DNA of 64,000 bases from Hyperoodon ampullatus (GCA_949752795.1 OX457063.1:73167771-73231770); one strand, 5' to 3'; positions 47,433-60,280 are shown, counted from the stretch's first letter. The notes: generated by a model from the letters alone, not told the origin. Made by a program: numbers and translations.

Positions 47433-47664
47433 AAAAATTACCCTTATTGGGCTTTCCTGGTGGCGCAGTGGTTGAGAGTCCGCCTACCGATGCAGGGGAC
47501 ACGGGTTCGTGCCCCGGTCTGGGAGGATCCCACATGCCACGGAGCGGCTGGGCCCGTGAACCATGGCCGCTGAGCCTGCACGTCTGGAGCCTGTGCTCCG
47601 CAGCGGGAGAGGCCACAATGGTGAGAGGCCTGCGTACCACACACACAAAAAATTACCCTTATTG
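47433..47664 (+). mobile_element. CHR-family SINE, GC-rich form, with target duplication
   Basis: Body at 47450-47647: ggctttcctggtggcgcagt, B box gggttcgtgccccggtctgg, and end gcctgcgtacc. In place of a pure A tail there is a short cacacacac run. The 17-bp duplication aaaaattacccttattg is perfect at 47433-47449 and 47648-47664. Confidence 0.93.
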
Positions 47665-49020
47665 TAGCAAGTTGGATCCTGAGCCCACCTGTTTACAAAT
47701 CACCGAGGCCAGGGGAATTGACTGTGCTGATTGGTCTAAACCCAGGTCATAATGTTTGTTCCATCTCTGTAGATAGGAAATGGAATCCCACCCAAAGGGG
47801 TGGATTACTGCTCCCAAATCATCAGCATTTACCAGAAATCAAGAAGTGGTTGTTAGAGGACCAAAATAAATGCATGTCCACCTTGACTGTAATTAATTAA
47901 TCTTGAGAAGATTTTACTATTAAAAAGTATCATCCTTTAGCATCAAATGTCTCCTACTTCTGCAAGAGGAAATCAGATTTGTAAATATACTTTTGAGCTG
48001 GGAGAAATGATTGGTATTGAAAATATTCTTGGGATGATGTTGCTGTGGAGGCACAGTGTGAGGCAGTATTACCAGTCTAAATTGATGCTTGCCTTTTATT
48101 CACATGAAAGAAAAGACGTGGATGTGCAGCAGTTGAGAAGGAGGTGTGAGGGATGCTTAGCTTGATTGAGAAAGGTTAATTACATGTGAAATGAGGCTGG
48201 GATTCCGACGATGTTTGCTCTAGATTTTGTGTAGTGGGATTCTCTTTATTCTATTAACAAAATAAACTCATTTTGTTTGGTTTCATTTTACAGTTGCTTT
48301 AATCCCACTGAACATTTATACTATTATTTAATTTTACTAAACATTTGTGGATAGTAAAATACGTATAGAATTAAGCAACTGCAGGATATTAAAGACATCC
48401 AGTTCTTACGGAGACTTGATCTGCTAATTAGCCACACCAATTTTATGGATCATTGCATCTCACTTAAAATGTATTATCATACGTTTATAATCTTTCCATA
48501 ATAAGCTTTTATTGAGTGCATGGGCCAACTTCCGTGTGATGTACAAGAGAAACTCCTCTTCCCCCACCTAAAAAATATGTTCACAGGCCTGGTAAATCAC
48601 AATAACATTCCACTGAAAATGGTCTTCCTGGCTTACATGGGACCACAATAGAACATGCAAATACCTGAGGAGCGAAGAGTCAGAGTGCTATCCAAAGAGG
48701 TTCAACAAAAGAGGAGGATGGAGTTGAGGAAAGCCAACAACTAATATACTGATGGACAATATAAATTTATGAAGAAAACATGTGAGGGTCAAATTTTCTT
48801 TCATTTCACAGCAACCTTATATAGTCTTTGTATTTCAGCCTGTTACTTAAATGGAATAAATTAACATTTTCTAGTTTCTCAACAGGGATGTTCATTTTCA
48901 GAATTAATTAATGAGTTTTGAAATAAATTTTAAAAACTTTAGATTAGCTACTCCTTCTTAAAAAGAATGGTCAGGTTGAAATGCTACTAAGTTAAACAGC
49001 GATGATCAAGAAATCACCCC
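47665..49020. other. Unassigned unique sequence
   Basis: No gene is supported. A 72-codon frame at 47947-48165 (starting MSPTSARGNQICK) has no recognisable features. Confidence 0.4.
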
Positions 49021-49024
49021 CACC

Positions 49025-49640
49025 CTTCCTTTTGTGTCCTGGCAAATGGCTCACTGTAAAGAACCACCCTTCTTCATATGGCTTAGATAAGACTCATGAA
49101 TGAGCCCCTTATTTGCTTGTGACAAGGCCAGATGTAGAGCCTCCAAATTCTTCATCTCATAAATGATTGGATGAATTGTTTATTCCTACTGACCAATTTG
49201 GACAGAAAGCCCACTAACTTGACTTGACCAAACTTAGTCAGGCTGTTCTCTTTTCTTCAGGACCCTGAACTTTAGCCCACACTTGAGCACTGGAACATTG
49301 GAAAATCCCCTCCTTAATGGCCCTGCCAGAGAATTAGCTGACCTCCAGAAAAGACATTCCCCAATCAGCTATTTATGCTCACCCCCCTCTCTAACACCAG
49401 GTCCTTTTCTAGCCTTGTTTACTCCTCCTTACAAAAGCAAAGCTATTTGTTGCCTGACTTTTGAGACCCTCACAGATGGAATAATGGGAACATTTTCTCT
49501 ATTGCAATTCATAGTCCCACTTCCCTTATCACAATCATTCCTTTACCTCATTGTAATAGTGCTTCTGAATAATTTCTTTCCTTACCTACTTCTGGAGTTT
49601 TTTTATTTGACACTACAGTTACTTAAATCAACTTAGAGTA
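49025..49640 (+). mobile_element. Possible old solo LTR
   Basis: Composition and order recall a mammalian retroviral LTR: C-rich upstream part, cttacaaaagcaaagctatt, ctctattgcaattcatagtc, and cttctgaataatttctttcc near the 3' side. No TG...CA ends, target duplication or internal retroviral genes could be defined. Non-coding. Confidence 0.3.
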
Positions 49641-49829
49641 TTTATCAGGAATTATTTGCAGACAGAAAAATCTCAGTAACATTTGTTCTCTCTTTTTATC
49701 TTAATAGAAATGTAATAGTATGTTTTTAGAGATGCTAACAGTACAAAAAATTATTAATAGAAAGACATATTTACTACACCTTTAAACACCAAACAATGCC
49801 TCACAACACAAACCAAACACCTTAGCCTC

Positions 49830-50110
49830 ACCACCAATTACCTTTCTCAATTCTTATCTCTTTTAATGAGCCATCATTCCCTATGCTGCCGTGTTGGACA
49901 TTCCAGGGTCATCTTTGAATCTTCCCTCAACCGATTATCCATAATCAGTCAGTCACCAGGTCAATTAATTCTACCTCTAATTAATGTCCCTCACATTTCT
50001 CCCTTCTTTTTGATTCCACTGTCATCATCCTAATTCATACTCTCTGTGATATCTCATGTGAATACTATTACAGTACTTGCATGATCTCTGTTTCAGTGAG
50101 ATTCCCCCTC
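49830..50110 (+). mobile_element. L2 LINE ORF2 fragment
   Basis: L2-like blocks ggtcatctttgaatcttccc, ccataatcagtcagtcacca, ggtcaattaattctacctct and tcatactctctgtgatatct match the part of L2 ORF2 downstream of the RT core. Broken. Confidence 0.65.
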
Positions 50111-50720
50111 CCTCTGGCAAGATGAGTGTGGGTTTGAAGAAAGACGGGGCTCTGGCAGAATGTTTGGGCTACAAGTTGAATTTTGAGGTCAGAAGTCAAA
50201 CCAGGAGTTGTTCTTAGAGCTCCTGAGAGATTTGGGAGCAAGATTATAAATGGAAAGCTCAAGGCTATATTTTGAGAAAACCCTAATTTGAAAGTGCAAA
50301 GAAGAGAAAAGAGTTGAATGGCAAATATAGAGGAAATAAAGGAAAATAAGCATCTGAAGATTAAAGTCGGGATCTGAAAGTCAAGAATTATTAGGTGGAT
50401 TAAAGAAAACCAGGCTGGGATTATTTGTCTGTGAGAGGAAAATATGAAGAGGTACAAGATGATTCCTGTGTAATTGTCTCCAGAGTTGGAACTTTAAACT
50501 GGTCCTGGTGGTTCAGCAGGGGATAGTGTCAGGATGGGTATTACTGAGTTAAATAGGCTGGGTCAGTCTGCTGGAAACTTACGCTTTCCTGACTTAGCCA
50601 GAGCAGTATATCTTGAAATGTTTTGAGACGTTATTGACATGGGAGATTGGTTCCCGTGTCTGTTCTATATGACTTTTTAAAAAAACACCAAATATTGTAG
50701 TTTTGGTGCTATGATGACCT
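50111..50720. other. Unassigned spacer
   Basis: No gene is supported. A 129-codon minus-strand frame (50068-50457) has hydrophobic composition but no recognisable domain. Confidence 0.35.
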
Positions 50721-50724
50721 AGTC

Positions 50725-51030
50725 CTTTTTTTTTTTTTTTTTTTTTGACAACTTTATTTCCCCATGATGAGTGATTCAGCTGGGTGATTCAGGAGGGGAG
50801 TAGGCAATACTTTTGTGGGCTGGCAAAGCTTTCCTCAGGCTGGTTCCCTGCTCATGAAGTGGCTGGCTCTGACAGAATAAAGACACACTTCTCAGCCTGG
50901 CAGTATTATCTGGAATTAGAAACGTTCCAGGATCAGAGGCCAGCTTCCATGGCTATATTTTCTCCACAGTGTTTTCTCCCCTGGAGTAAGTATCATTGTG
51001 TTGAGAAGACCGATAAGTTTTGAGCTAAAC
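50725..51030 (-). pseudogene. Possible retrocopy: T tail preceded in reverse by AATAAA
   Basis: About 22 T (50725-50746) are followed by gacaactttatttcc, which reads ggAAATAAAgttgtc then poly(A) on the minus strand. This is the layout of a processed RNA 3' end. No target duplication or recognisable parent sequence was found, so this is weakly supported. Confidence 0.3.
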
Positions 51031-51243
51031 CTCCAATACCATTTAAAGCACCACATTTTTCAGCCCTTATTTCTTTGATCACACTATTCCCTTTTCTTGG
51101 ATAATGTTCCTCCTCAAGAATATAAAATCTTACTGGAGTTTGAACTATTTGTGAGCATGAAATATACATTTACATAAAAGTATATTTTATTGGAAACTTC
51201 CTAACATAACAGAGTCTAGTACAGTAGTGTTGTGGTGGTAGAG

Positions 51244-51305
51244 AATACTTGATGTATTCTTACATCAAGTATTACATCAACACTTACATCAATACTTACA
51301 TGTTC
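51244..51305. repeat. Perfect 13-bp hairpin running into a 12-bp tandem repeat
   Basis: AATACTTGATGTA (51244-51256), loop ttct, and TACATCAAGTATT (51261-51273) form a perfect stem. From 51260 a 12-bp unit ttacatcaaNNN repeats at 51260, 51272 and 51284, with a partial copy at 51296. Confidence 0.9.
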
Positions 51306-51556
51306 TAGCCTCTCTGGTTGCTAGATGTAACCATGCAACAAAGTTTTGGCCAACTGGATATAAGTGAAAATAACATGTAAAACTTCTGGGTGCTGTTCTC
51401 AAAGGGAATGAACATGCCCTCCTTTTCTTTTTTCTTTTTTTTTCCCCATTGCCTGGAATGGCAATAAGATAATTTGATGGCAGGACCTGAAGCAGCTATC
51501 TTGGCCATAAAATGGAAGCTGTGTGTGCAAGGAGGCAGAACCACCATATCAGTCTT

Positions 51557-52012
51557 GGACTGCTTAAACACGTTTTTTTTTTTTTTAACTTGCAAAACTT
51601 TTTAAATTTTATTGGAGTATAGTTGATTTACCATGTTGTGTTAGCTTCAGGTGTACAGCAAAGTGGTTCAATTATACGTGTACATGTATTCACTCTTTTT
51701 CAGATTCTTTTCCCATATAGGCCATTACAGAATATTGAGTAGAGTCCCCTGTGCTCTACAGTAGGTCCTTGTTGGTTATCTATTTATATATAGTAGTGTG
51801 TATATGTTTATCCCAAGCTCTTAAGTTATCCCTCACTCCCATGTTTCACCTTTGGTAATCATAAGTTTGTTTTTGAAATCTGTGAGTCTGTTTTGTAAAG
51901 TTCATTTGTATCATTTTTTAAATTAGGTTCCACATATGAGTGATATCATATGATATTTGTCTTTCTCTGTCTGACTGACTTCACTTAGTGTGATAATCTC
52001 TAGGACTGCTTA
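51557..52012 (-). mobile_element. L1 3' end, 5'-truncated, with target duplication
   Basis: The reversed L1 3' UTR reads from a T tail (51573-51586) through ttattggagtatagttgatt, gtgttagcttcaggtgtaca, cccctgtgctctacagtagg, ttccacatatgagtgatatc and tctgactgacttcacttagt. The duplication ggactgctta lies at 51557-51566 and 52003-52012. Confidence 0.88.
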
Positions 52013-53089
52013 TGCTTGAACTGCTAGAGGACAGAGAAAGGTATTTTATCTCTGAATGAAAGGATGAATAAGAAGTACTGTCATTGGAATTGACCCCCTC
52101 TATTCTACCATGGCTTAAAAGACTTGACATTGTATGGCTGTCCCAAGTAGCTTAGTCAGAGGCCCCAACCTAGAGGCCCTTGGACTTGGTTTGTCACACA
52201 AACATATGTTGATTATCCCATATATTGTTTTAAAATTAAAATAATTACCAACATTTATACCACAGCATGTTGCACATGAATATTCTTATACCTGGATCTC
52301 TTAAAATATCACATGATATAGCAACACTCAGCCCACATCCTGGCCTTCACCAAATGACAGGAGTCAGTTGTGCCTTTGGATGGTACTTGTGCTCTTACAC
52401 CACCAGTTCAGACCAGCTTCACTCATTTGTGTGACTGCCTGCCTGTGTGGCCATTTGAGTTTGTGACCTTCCATGTAGTATTCTAATAAAAATAGACTTC
52501 TATTACTAATGAACACATACTGCTTCACATTCATACATACTATTGAAATGGTCACAATAAAACCATTTTACTGGAATTTTCTTCTCTTATTAGCTCTTCC
52601 AGGTCAGAAGCTAATTAACCTTTGCCCTTTGTCCTTTACATACCGTCTGCTGAAAACCACACTTCTAAACTGTTTTATGGCCTCCAATCTAATTGAAGAC
52701 AGAACTAGGGGCATCCTGCATGAGTTTAATCTCTCAAGCAGTTCTCAGCATGAATAACCCTTCCATAAAGAGTCAGCTTCCTCTCATGGGTTCTCTTCAA
52801 GTCATTTTCCTGGGAGCCATGTTACTTGCCTCTCTGCACAATAAATAGACCTTATTAATAATAGAATTCTAGCCCAATCTGTCATAATTGGGAGAAAGTC
52901 TCATCTTCATAACCTAATAAACACCTCAGAAAATCAGCATCTTCATCTGACTAACAACTTATTTCTTTGTATGAAAAATACTGACACTTGGAGTAAAAAT
53001 TACCTAATGCATTGCTGAGAATTGGTAATTTAAAACAAGTTAAGATGACACTGAAGTTTCTTTAATTGGAAAGAATCACAGAAAAATTT
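52013..53089. other. Unassigned unique sequence
   Basis: No gene or repeat family recognised. Confidence 0.4.
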
Positions 53090-53940
53090 TAAGAGCACTT
53101 ACCTTTGGATAGAAGGATGGAGGAGGAATGATGACTGGAAGGAACTACTTACACTTTATAACGTTCCAGAATTTTTACTTTATATCTTTTCATATATATT
53201 ATAGTTGTTTACATAAAATGAAATGTTCCAATACAGAGACATCTGGGTAATGAGATTTTGGATACTTTACATTTTTTTAAAAAACTAAAAAGAAATATGC
53301 TAATAAGGAAATATAAGATATATTATGAAATAAATACAGTGTTATATTATAATACATATAATACAATTCTATTTATATAACTAAAGGCTTTATCTCCATA
53401 TGTACATATGCACATGTAATAACATTGAAAATGAGCCACCACTGGGAGAGAACATGAACAGAACAAAAGGAGACCATCATGTGTACTTTAAATATGTTTA
53501 TATTGCTTAATTGTTTCTGAATTTCACATATTACTTGTATAATTTTAAAAAGTAGTCAAAACTTAAATGTAAGTCATAACCTTGACCAATAATTCCATTT
53601 CTGAGACTATATTAAATATAGTAAAATGTGCATACAAGATACCTTTGTAAAATAATTTGTTTCGAAAAATTGAAAATAATTTAGATATCCAATTATAAGA
53701 CACATGTTAATTATGACAAATCACAAAACTTAATGTTGTTTAGTCATTAAAAATCATTATACCAAGCGTATGTAGAGTCACGGAAACATTTGTGATGTAA
53801 TAGCAAGTGAAAAAGAGTTAAATATTCAACTTGGTAATAAAATAAAACAATTAGAAAAAAATGCTAGGAGAAGATACACCAAATGTTAATGTTATTGTAT
53901 TTCACAAAACATTATTTGAAAATGAAAGATTTTTATAGCT
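53090..53940 (+). mobile_element. Ancient L1ME-type 3' fragments (two in tandem)
   Basis: 53090-53555 ends with gcttaattgtttctgaattt, cttgtataattttaaaaa, like an L1ME 3' terminus. From 53570 an ORF2/3' UTR block follows: ccttgaccaataattccatt, ttgaaaataatttagatatc, gtttagtcattaaaaatcat, gtaatagcaagtgaaaaaga and agatacaccaaatgttaatg. Both are decayed. Confidence 0.6.
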
Positions 53941-56180
53941 TCTCAGTCATTGGGTCCACTGTGCAGCCTGTAATATGAAGAACATAAATATCATGGAGCC
54001 AAAGTATACCAAACTGTTTTTTTTAAATATCCAGGAAATTTAAGATTTATCAATTGGAACCAACTTCAAATTACCTCTAGATATACTTGTGAAGATTTTT
54101 AAAGGCACTCTAACTTAATATGTAAGGTGAACATTAGAAACAAGTGGAATTTTGAGCAGCCACACCATTTTTACACACATATTTCTATGTGAATTTACCT
54201 ATAAAGAAAGAGTAAAATCTCCCATGTAGGCAGAGTGTGGCCTCACCTCATATCTGGGAATTTTATTTGGTAAAGGTGAAATATACTTTCATCATAATCA
54301 CAAATATATTCTCTAGCAAACTCCTGCTAAATGACTTTTATCTTACTGAAATTAGCATCTGAATGGTCCACTTTGCCTGTTTTTTTTTCTCATTCATTTG
54401 GATAAATGTGTTTTTGTTTTAAAGTTTTCTTCTTTCTACTACCTTTGCTATTTTTCTAGTACAACAGTGAAAAAGGTGTGCCTTTTAGACATTAGCAATT
54501 TTCAAGAAAATTCAAGCAAGACTTTTATCTTCCAGGCTTTTTTGCATCATTTCTGCCATGGAAAGAGTCTAAGTTTTCTGATTTGCCTGTTCCTTGCATT
54601 AAGTTCCTTAGCTGTGTGCCTGACAAAACCCCTCATGGACTCAAAAATCTCCTCTGATCACCCATGGCATGGCAAATTTCTTCTCCCATAAGTTCTTGCC
54701 TCTCTCCACGCAATGTAAGCCCCCTATACTCTTGTTCTATGTTTAATGTTTGAGTAATAATGCAATGGGATTTGAATGACCATCTGGAGAACATTCAATA
54801 GTGATAAACTCCTTTCACCCTTCATCTTCTCTTACCCTGAAGTCTTTCCCCAGGTAAAGCCTCATAACTTTCTGCTGGTCACTTTTCTGCAGAGTTCAGC
54901 AACCTTAGCTACTGTTAGTATATATTTCTACAAATATTTCTTTTCATTGTCCCTTTTTATTTTTACATTACCATATCTTACTTAATGTTTTGCAATATAA
55001 TCTAAACTTTAAGTCACAGTCCCAAATAGTGGGATTCTACATCTTTATCAGGAAAGCAGGTTTAACCTGTAGATATCTCTCTTTGTGGTCTCATGACCAA
55101 ATCCTATGAACTACCAGATGAGTGAAAATTGAATAGTTCTTATTTTTGTAGGCACACCTAAATTTCAGTTTATACCTAGATGACTAAATTGTATTCCGAT
55201 TTAGAAATATAATTTTAATACAAATGTTTCCCTCAAAAATGACTGATATAATATTACTTTTTCTATGGTCCTTATAGCATTTACTATAGTAATTTCATTG
55301 CTACCTTACTTTTCTCAGCTGTCCATTTCCATGCCATTTTCAGGTGTATTAAACCATGTGTACATTAAAATTATAGAGCACCACCACTCTGGGGGCCGGG
55401 GGGCACACAGATGATTAAATAAATTAACTAAATACTTTTCTACTTGATTTCTACCACTTGATTAAGCAACAATTATTGTTCAGATCTAAATTAAACATAT
55501 TCTGCAAAGGCATTCTTCAATGCTATCTTCCTTTACCACCTTAAAAATCTACATCTTCTTGATATCTATAAAATAAATGTTAAAATATAAAGCAATTCTT
55601 TGAAAATCAAATCATATTGCTAACCAAAGAAATATGAAGAAAAAGGAGATTTGACTCCCAATCTAAGGAACAGTAGAAACTCCCTGAGATGTTCAGAGTT
55701 ATTTTAGGTGTGTCAAGGTGTTGATTGCTTCTTCTGTCAGAAAATAATCATTACCTAAAAGACCTGGCAAATAATTGTGTAGTCTGGGAAAACACTCTAC
55801 ATATGTCAAGAGTGAAAAAGAAGCTCTTATGAAAAAGGGAAAGAGATACAATTTTAGTGGACACCACTTAAAGTAAGTTGAAATGGGGAGCTGCTATTTA
55901 TGCTGAGATCCTTTGTCAGAGTGTTTCATTCTATCAGCTGGGAAAGCTACATTCCATACCAAAACAAATTTTCACAGATTCAAGTAAGCCAGAAAAGAAA
56001 AATCCAGCCCCATACATTTTTCTTAGCACTACACTAGGAAGATATTATCCCACCTCAACAAATATGATGTGTGTAGTGATACGTGAAAGAATAAAAAGAC
56101 ATGTATATATATGTATATAGTATTCATGCAAGATATTCAGAAAGTTCACTCTTCAAAATGGTTGAAATTAAAGCACTCAT
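53941..56180. other. Unassigned unique sequence
   Basis: About 2.2 kb without recognised genes or families. A short G-rich run gggggccggggggc occurs near 55391. Confidence 0.4.
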
Positions 56181-56425
56181 GTATTTCTTATTTTTATTTA
56201 TTTATTTATTTTTTTGCGGTATGCGGGCCTCTCACTGTTGTGGCCTCTTCCGTTGCGGAGCACAGGCTCCGGACGCGCAGGCTCAGCGGCCATGGCTCAC
56301 GGGCCCAGCCGCTCCGCGGCATGTGGGATCTTCCCAGACCAGGACACGAACCCATGTCGCCTGCTTTGGCAGGCAGACTCTCAACCACTGCGCCACCAGG
56401 GAAGCCCTTCTTTTGTATTTTTTAA
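56181..56425 (-). mobile_element. CHR-family SINE, GC-rich form
   Basis: Reverse copy with an (ATTT)n tail at 56190-56215, tgcggtatgcgggcctctca, and gccaccagggaagcccttc. A weak duplication gtatttctta / gtatttttta lies at 56181 and 56415. The tail has diversified into ATTT units. Confidence 0.9.
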
Positions 56426-56608
56426 ACGATGGGCAATCTTAATGTTGACAATCTGATGGGGAGAAAAGAGTGTAGAAGTACAGGTGTTCTCCTTAACTTA
56501 ACACTTGGTTTTCCATTGCTTTCTGAATCTTTCACATTTGCATTTAGAAAAAAGAAGAAAAAAACCAAATCACTCTCTTCAGTACATGCTTTACATATCA
56601 GTATAAAT

Positions 56609-56840
56609 TAAAAGTAAGAAACTTGGAACTTCCCTGGCTGTCCAGTGGTTAAGACTTCACCTTCCAATGCAGGGGGTGCAGGTTCAATCCCTGGTCGGGG
56701 AGCTAAGATCCCACATTCCTCATGGTCAAAAAACCAAAACAGAAATAATATTATAACAAATTCAATAAAGACTTTTAAAATGGTCCACATGCAAAAAGAA
56801 AATCTTAAAGAAAATAATAAAAAATAAAAGTAAGAGACTT
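56609..56840 (+). mobile_element. CHR-related SINE, short form with non-tRNA 3' end
   Basis: Body at 56625-56824: ggaacttccctggctgtcca, B box gcaggttcaatccctggtcg, then a distinctive 3' part cataattcaataaagact-like (acaaattcaataaagacttt, tggtccacatgcaaaaag) and an A-rich tail. The duplication is taaaagtaagaaactt (56609-56624) against taaaagtaagagactt (56825-56840), one mismatch. It lacks the repeated ccacaactactg modules of the long form. Confidence 0.88.
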
Positions 56841-58439
56841 CACATGGGAGAAAAAAATGAATCGCAGGGGAACGAGACTCCCTCGGCTAGAGGCTATTCG
56901 TGTATCTCACAACTGGTTGGTTGTGCCTGTGTCTTTACTCTTTACATCAAGGTCAGATTAGAGAGGTTTTTTGTTTTGTTTTGTTTTTTTGTTTTTTGTT
57001 TTTAGGATTTTTTTTGAGAAATAGAATGAAAAAAAAAGTGGAAAGTCAGCTATGGATATCTTTAAGTCTTTAATATATTAAGAGCAATATCAAGGCATAA
57101 TGTTAATGTTTTGTCTTGCTCAAAACCATGCACTATTTATAAGCATAATAATAATAATAAAACCAATACGAGGTTTATGTTACTGAATTCACTTCTTTGT
57201 GTAGGAAAGTATTCCATAATGCCCTACTCTTTTCAGATGCAAAGATGGAAAAGAGGTTTTTTTTTTTTTTCAGTAAAAAATCATTAATATATTCAAGGTT
57301 TAACTTTCCTTTTACAAGTGTTTCTGAGTGTACCATATGGCACCAGTTAGATTTGAAGGAATTCATTTGCTTTTTAAAAATCTGAGTGAGGTTTCCTTTC
57401 ATAAGCTCATACATACTGGTTATTTTTTAATAAGCATAAAACTTCTATATAACACCAAATGCATGATTTAACAGGAAGGAATGAAAAATACATGGCGATA
57501 TAATAATTGGCTCATTTAGTTAAGAGCTGATTTGAAGCTTAACAGCAAAGGATAAGCAGTCATTAGCTTATTAGCTCAAGTTGGACCCAGTACTTATTTT
57601 CTAGAATAAGTGTTGGAATACATATCTTGACAAATTGTAAAATGCCTCTCCCCCTTTCAGTGCCCCCTCCCTACTTCTGCATTCGCAAAGAGGAGTGAGC
57701 TTGTTCCTGCCAACTGAGTCAGTTGGGATGGAAACGTTAATGTATTTGAGCAGATGTGTGTCAACATCGCTCTGCAAAAAAAAAGGTTGTCTGTACTCTG
57801 CATTGGCACAGCATCCCAAAGTAGAAGCCACTAAGATTCTGTACTTCTATTAGAACTCTCCTGTAAAATTACAGTTGAAGACTATAATATAGAAGTCTCA
57901 AAGATTTAAATGTATTTGGTGAAATCATTCATTAACAGGCCCTGCTGACTCTTATGAAGGAAGGAGGCTTCAAACAAAGATATTATCAGAACACTCTTTA
58001 GGAAATGTGAGTAGGAACTAAGTAGGAGATATACAAATTAATAGCTAGTCTTTCTTGAGCCTTATTATATTTTCGATAAAGGAACTAGTACAATAACCTA
58101 CTGTTGATGCATTTAGGTAAATTGTTTCCAAGTTTGAAGGGCCTAAATTTTTTCTCTACTAGATTTTCAATTCAGTTTATGTTAATTTCTAAAAGGAGTC
58201 GTCTTACTTACTCTTTACTCACAGATAATTTTTCTGTTTTTCTCCTACACAATTTTTTCCAGTAAAATTAATGGAATAAGATTGTGTCTAAATGTAGTAA
58301 GAACATTAGAAAATGAAGATATTGGAATGTGCAAGGCAAAACAGTTAAGTTCCTCAGTAATAGGCACAGAATTCCTGGGGAATTACATAATTCTAAAGCT
58401 GACATTTAAAAGGATAAATGACACATACAGTGTTCATCT
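56841..58439. other. Unassigned unique sequence with (GTTTT)n tract
   Basis: A (GTTTT)n-like tract lies at 56968-57005. The block 57480-57830 is repeat-free and contains a 15-bp palindrome with an AP-1 core at 57711-57725. No coding frame is supported. Confidence 0.35.
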
Positions 58440-60280
58440 GACTTTTACAATTTTATCTACCTGTATATTCAATAAATATTAATTGAGCACATATTATTCA
58501 CTATGCATCATTTGAAATTCTTATGAGTGACATGAAGGCTGCAGTTCATATTCTCAAGAAACTAGCAGTCCATGAAGAAAGGAGACAGGTACAATTATAC
58601 AAATTACAGTAGAGATAGGTACACAAAGTTATAACACTAAATACCAGGTTAATCAAAAGACATGACTTCAGGGGACTTTTGAAAGGTTAGTAAGATTTAT
58701 CCTGGTAGAGACTGGAGGAAAGATGGGAGAAACTTGAAAGTGGTGAGAGTACATGTTACAAATTAGGAAAAAGTTGTAGCTGATGTGGCCTGAGTATCAG
58801 TGTGGTGGATTAATGTGAAAGGAAGTTAGATGGAAGTTGCAGATAATTTAAGGCTTTATATATCATCTTTATATGTCTGGTCTTTATTCACCTAACAGGG
58901 AAGCACTAAAGGATTTTAAGCATAGGAGTAGCAAAATTAGATGACAGCAGTGTAGAGGGTAGCTGAGCCAGAATATGAGAATTTAGAGGAAGCCACTGCA
59001 GTAATTCAGGTAAAAATAAAGGGACCTTGGGGTAACCAATGACAGTATAGATATAGAAAGGTTTGTAAGAAGAATAAAGGAGAGACTGTGGTGACAAGGT
59101 GTCCTGTAGAGAAGTTTTCTAAGTGCCTTCTATTCTGACTTGGGAGATTGATTAGGTGATAGCACTAATCTTCCAACTGGGGAATATAGGAAGAAGATCA
59201 GGTTTATAAGTTTATGCTAAAGAAGAGCTTTACAAGTTGAGTTTAAGATACTTCTAGAACATATAGTAGGTATTTGAGTAGATGTGTCTTCAAGAAAGAA
59301 GTTAGAGCTTTGGGAGAATCTTTAGCATATAAATAAATGGTGAGGGTAATTCAAGAAAAGAATGTATATCCAAACTCACAAGAAGTAGTGAGAAGTGTAG
59401 TGAGAAGAAAGAGGGCCAAGGGCATGCTGCTTGGAACACCAGTATTTAACGGCAAAGTAGACAAACTAAGAGCATCAGGCCACAAGAGACAGGAAAGCGA
59501 AGGATGTGGGAAAGACACATAGAAAGAGTGGCATTGTGGGAGTTGAGATGGGTAGAAATTCAAGACAGAAAGACCAGTTAACTGCATTAAATAGACAGAA
59601 GCATAATAACATAAGGCCCATATTAACTATGTCATTTGGTGACTTTGGGGAGAGAGTTTTCCATGGGAGAGGAGGAAAAAAAATCAACCTATAGGAAGTT
59701 TCAAAGGTTGGAAGATCAAAATAGTGTACATTTAAAAAAATAAAGTTGGCTTATTGGACAATAAAACATAATCACAGAATTTTCCTACACTTCCTGAAAA
59801 TGAGAGAAGATGCCAGACATTCTATAGGGATTCCCAGGAAGAGAGATATTCTTTTGCTCAATTTATTAAAATATTTATTTGAAAATAAGACGACAATTTA
59901 TATTAATACTAATAAAATGAAATAACTTGGCGAGGAAAGGAAGAGGAAGTCGGACAAAAGGGATGCAGTGAGAGTTAGGGAATTAAGATGGTTGAGTTTA
60001 AGATTGCAGAAGTCAATGTGTTCTCTCTGAGGTAAAGGTCTAAGCTGTGGCTATGGATACATGGTGCTAAAATGGAACAGAAAAAATGATATTTCAGGTG
60101 AAAAGGTACAGAATTATGACAAAAAAGTGATAGCCTCACTAATATTTTTGGAGTTTCCAAAAATGATGGGGAAAGCTCTAAGGTAGAAAACCTTGATTCT
60201 GTTACCAAAGTAATCAAAGTTTGTGGGAAGCCAACAGTAAAGTAAATAAATGACATTGATAAGAAGTGGTCTTATCTGAA
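58440..60280 (-). mobile_element. L2 LINE, long decayed copy
   Basis: In reverse this runs from the L2 3' end into ORF2. Plus-strand landmarks are attcaataaatattaattga near 58467, ggctttatatatcatcttta, gggaagcactaaaggatttt near 58898, gccactgcagtaattcaggt near 58992, gaagttagagctttgggaga near 59298 and gagggccaagggcatgctgc near 59411. The part beyond 59700 is weaker. This is the longest L2 in the window and is non-coding. Confidence 0.75.

Noticed and set aside
50068..50457. 129-codon minus-strand hydrophobic frame
   Set aside because: It overlaps an L2 fragment at one end, has low-complexity hydrophobic content and no recognisable family.
51260..51305. CRISPR-like array
   Set aside because: The 12-bp units are directly tandem without unique spacers, in mammalian DNA.
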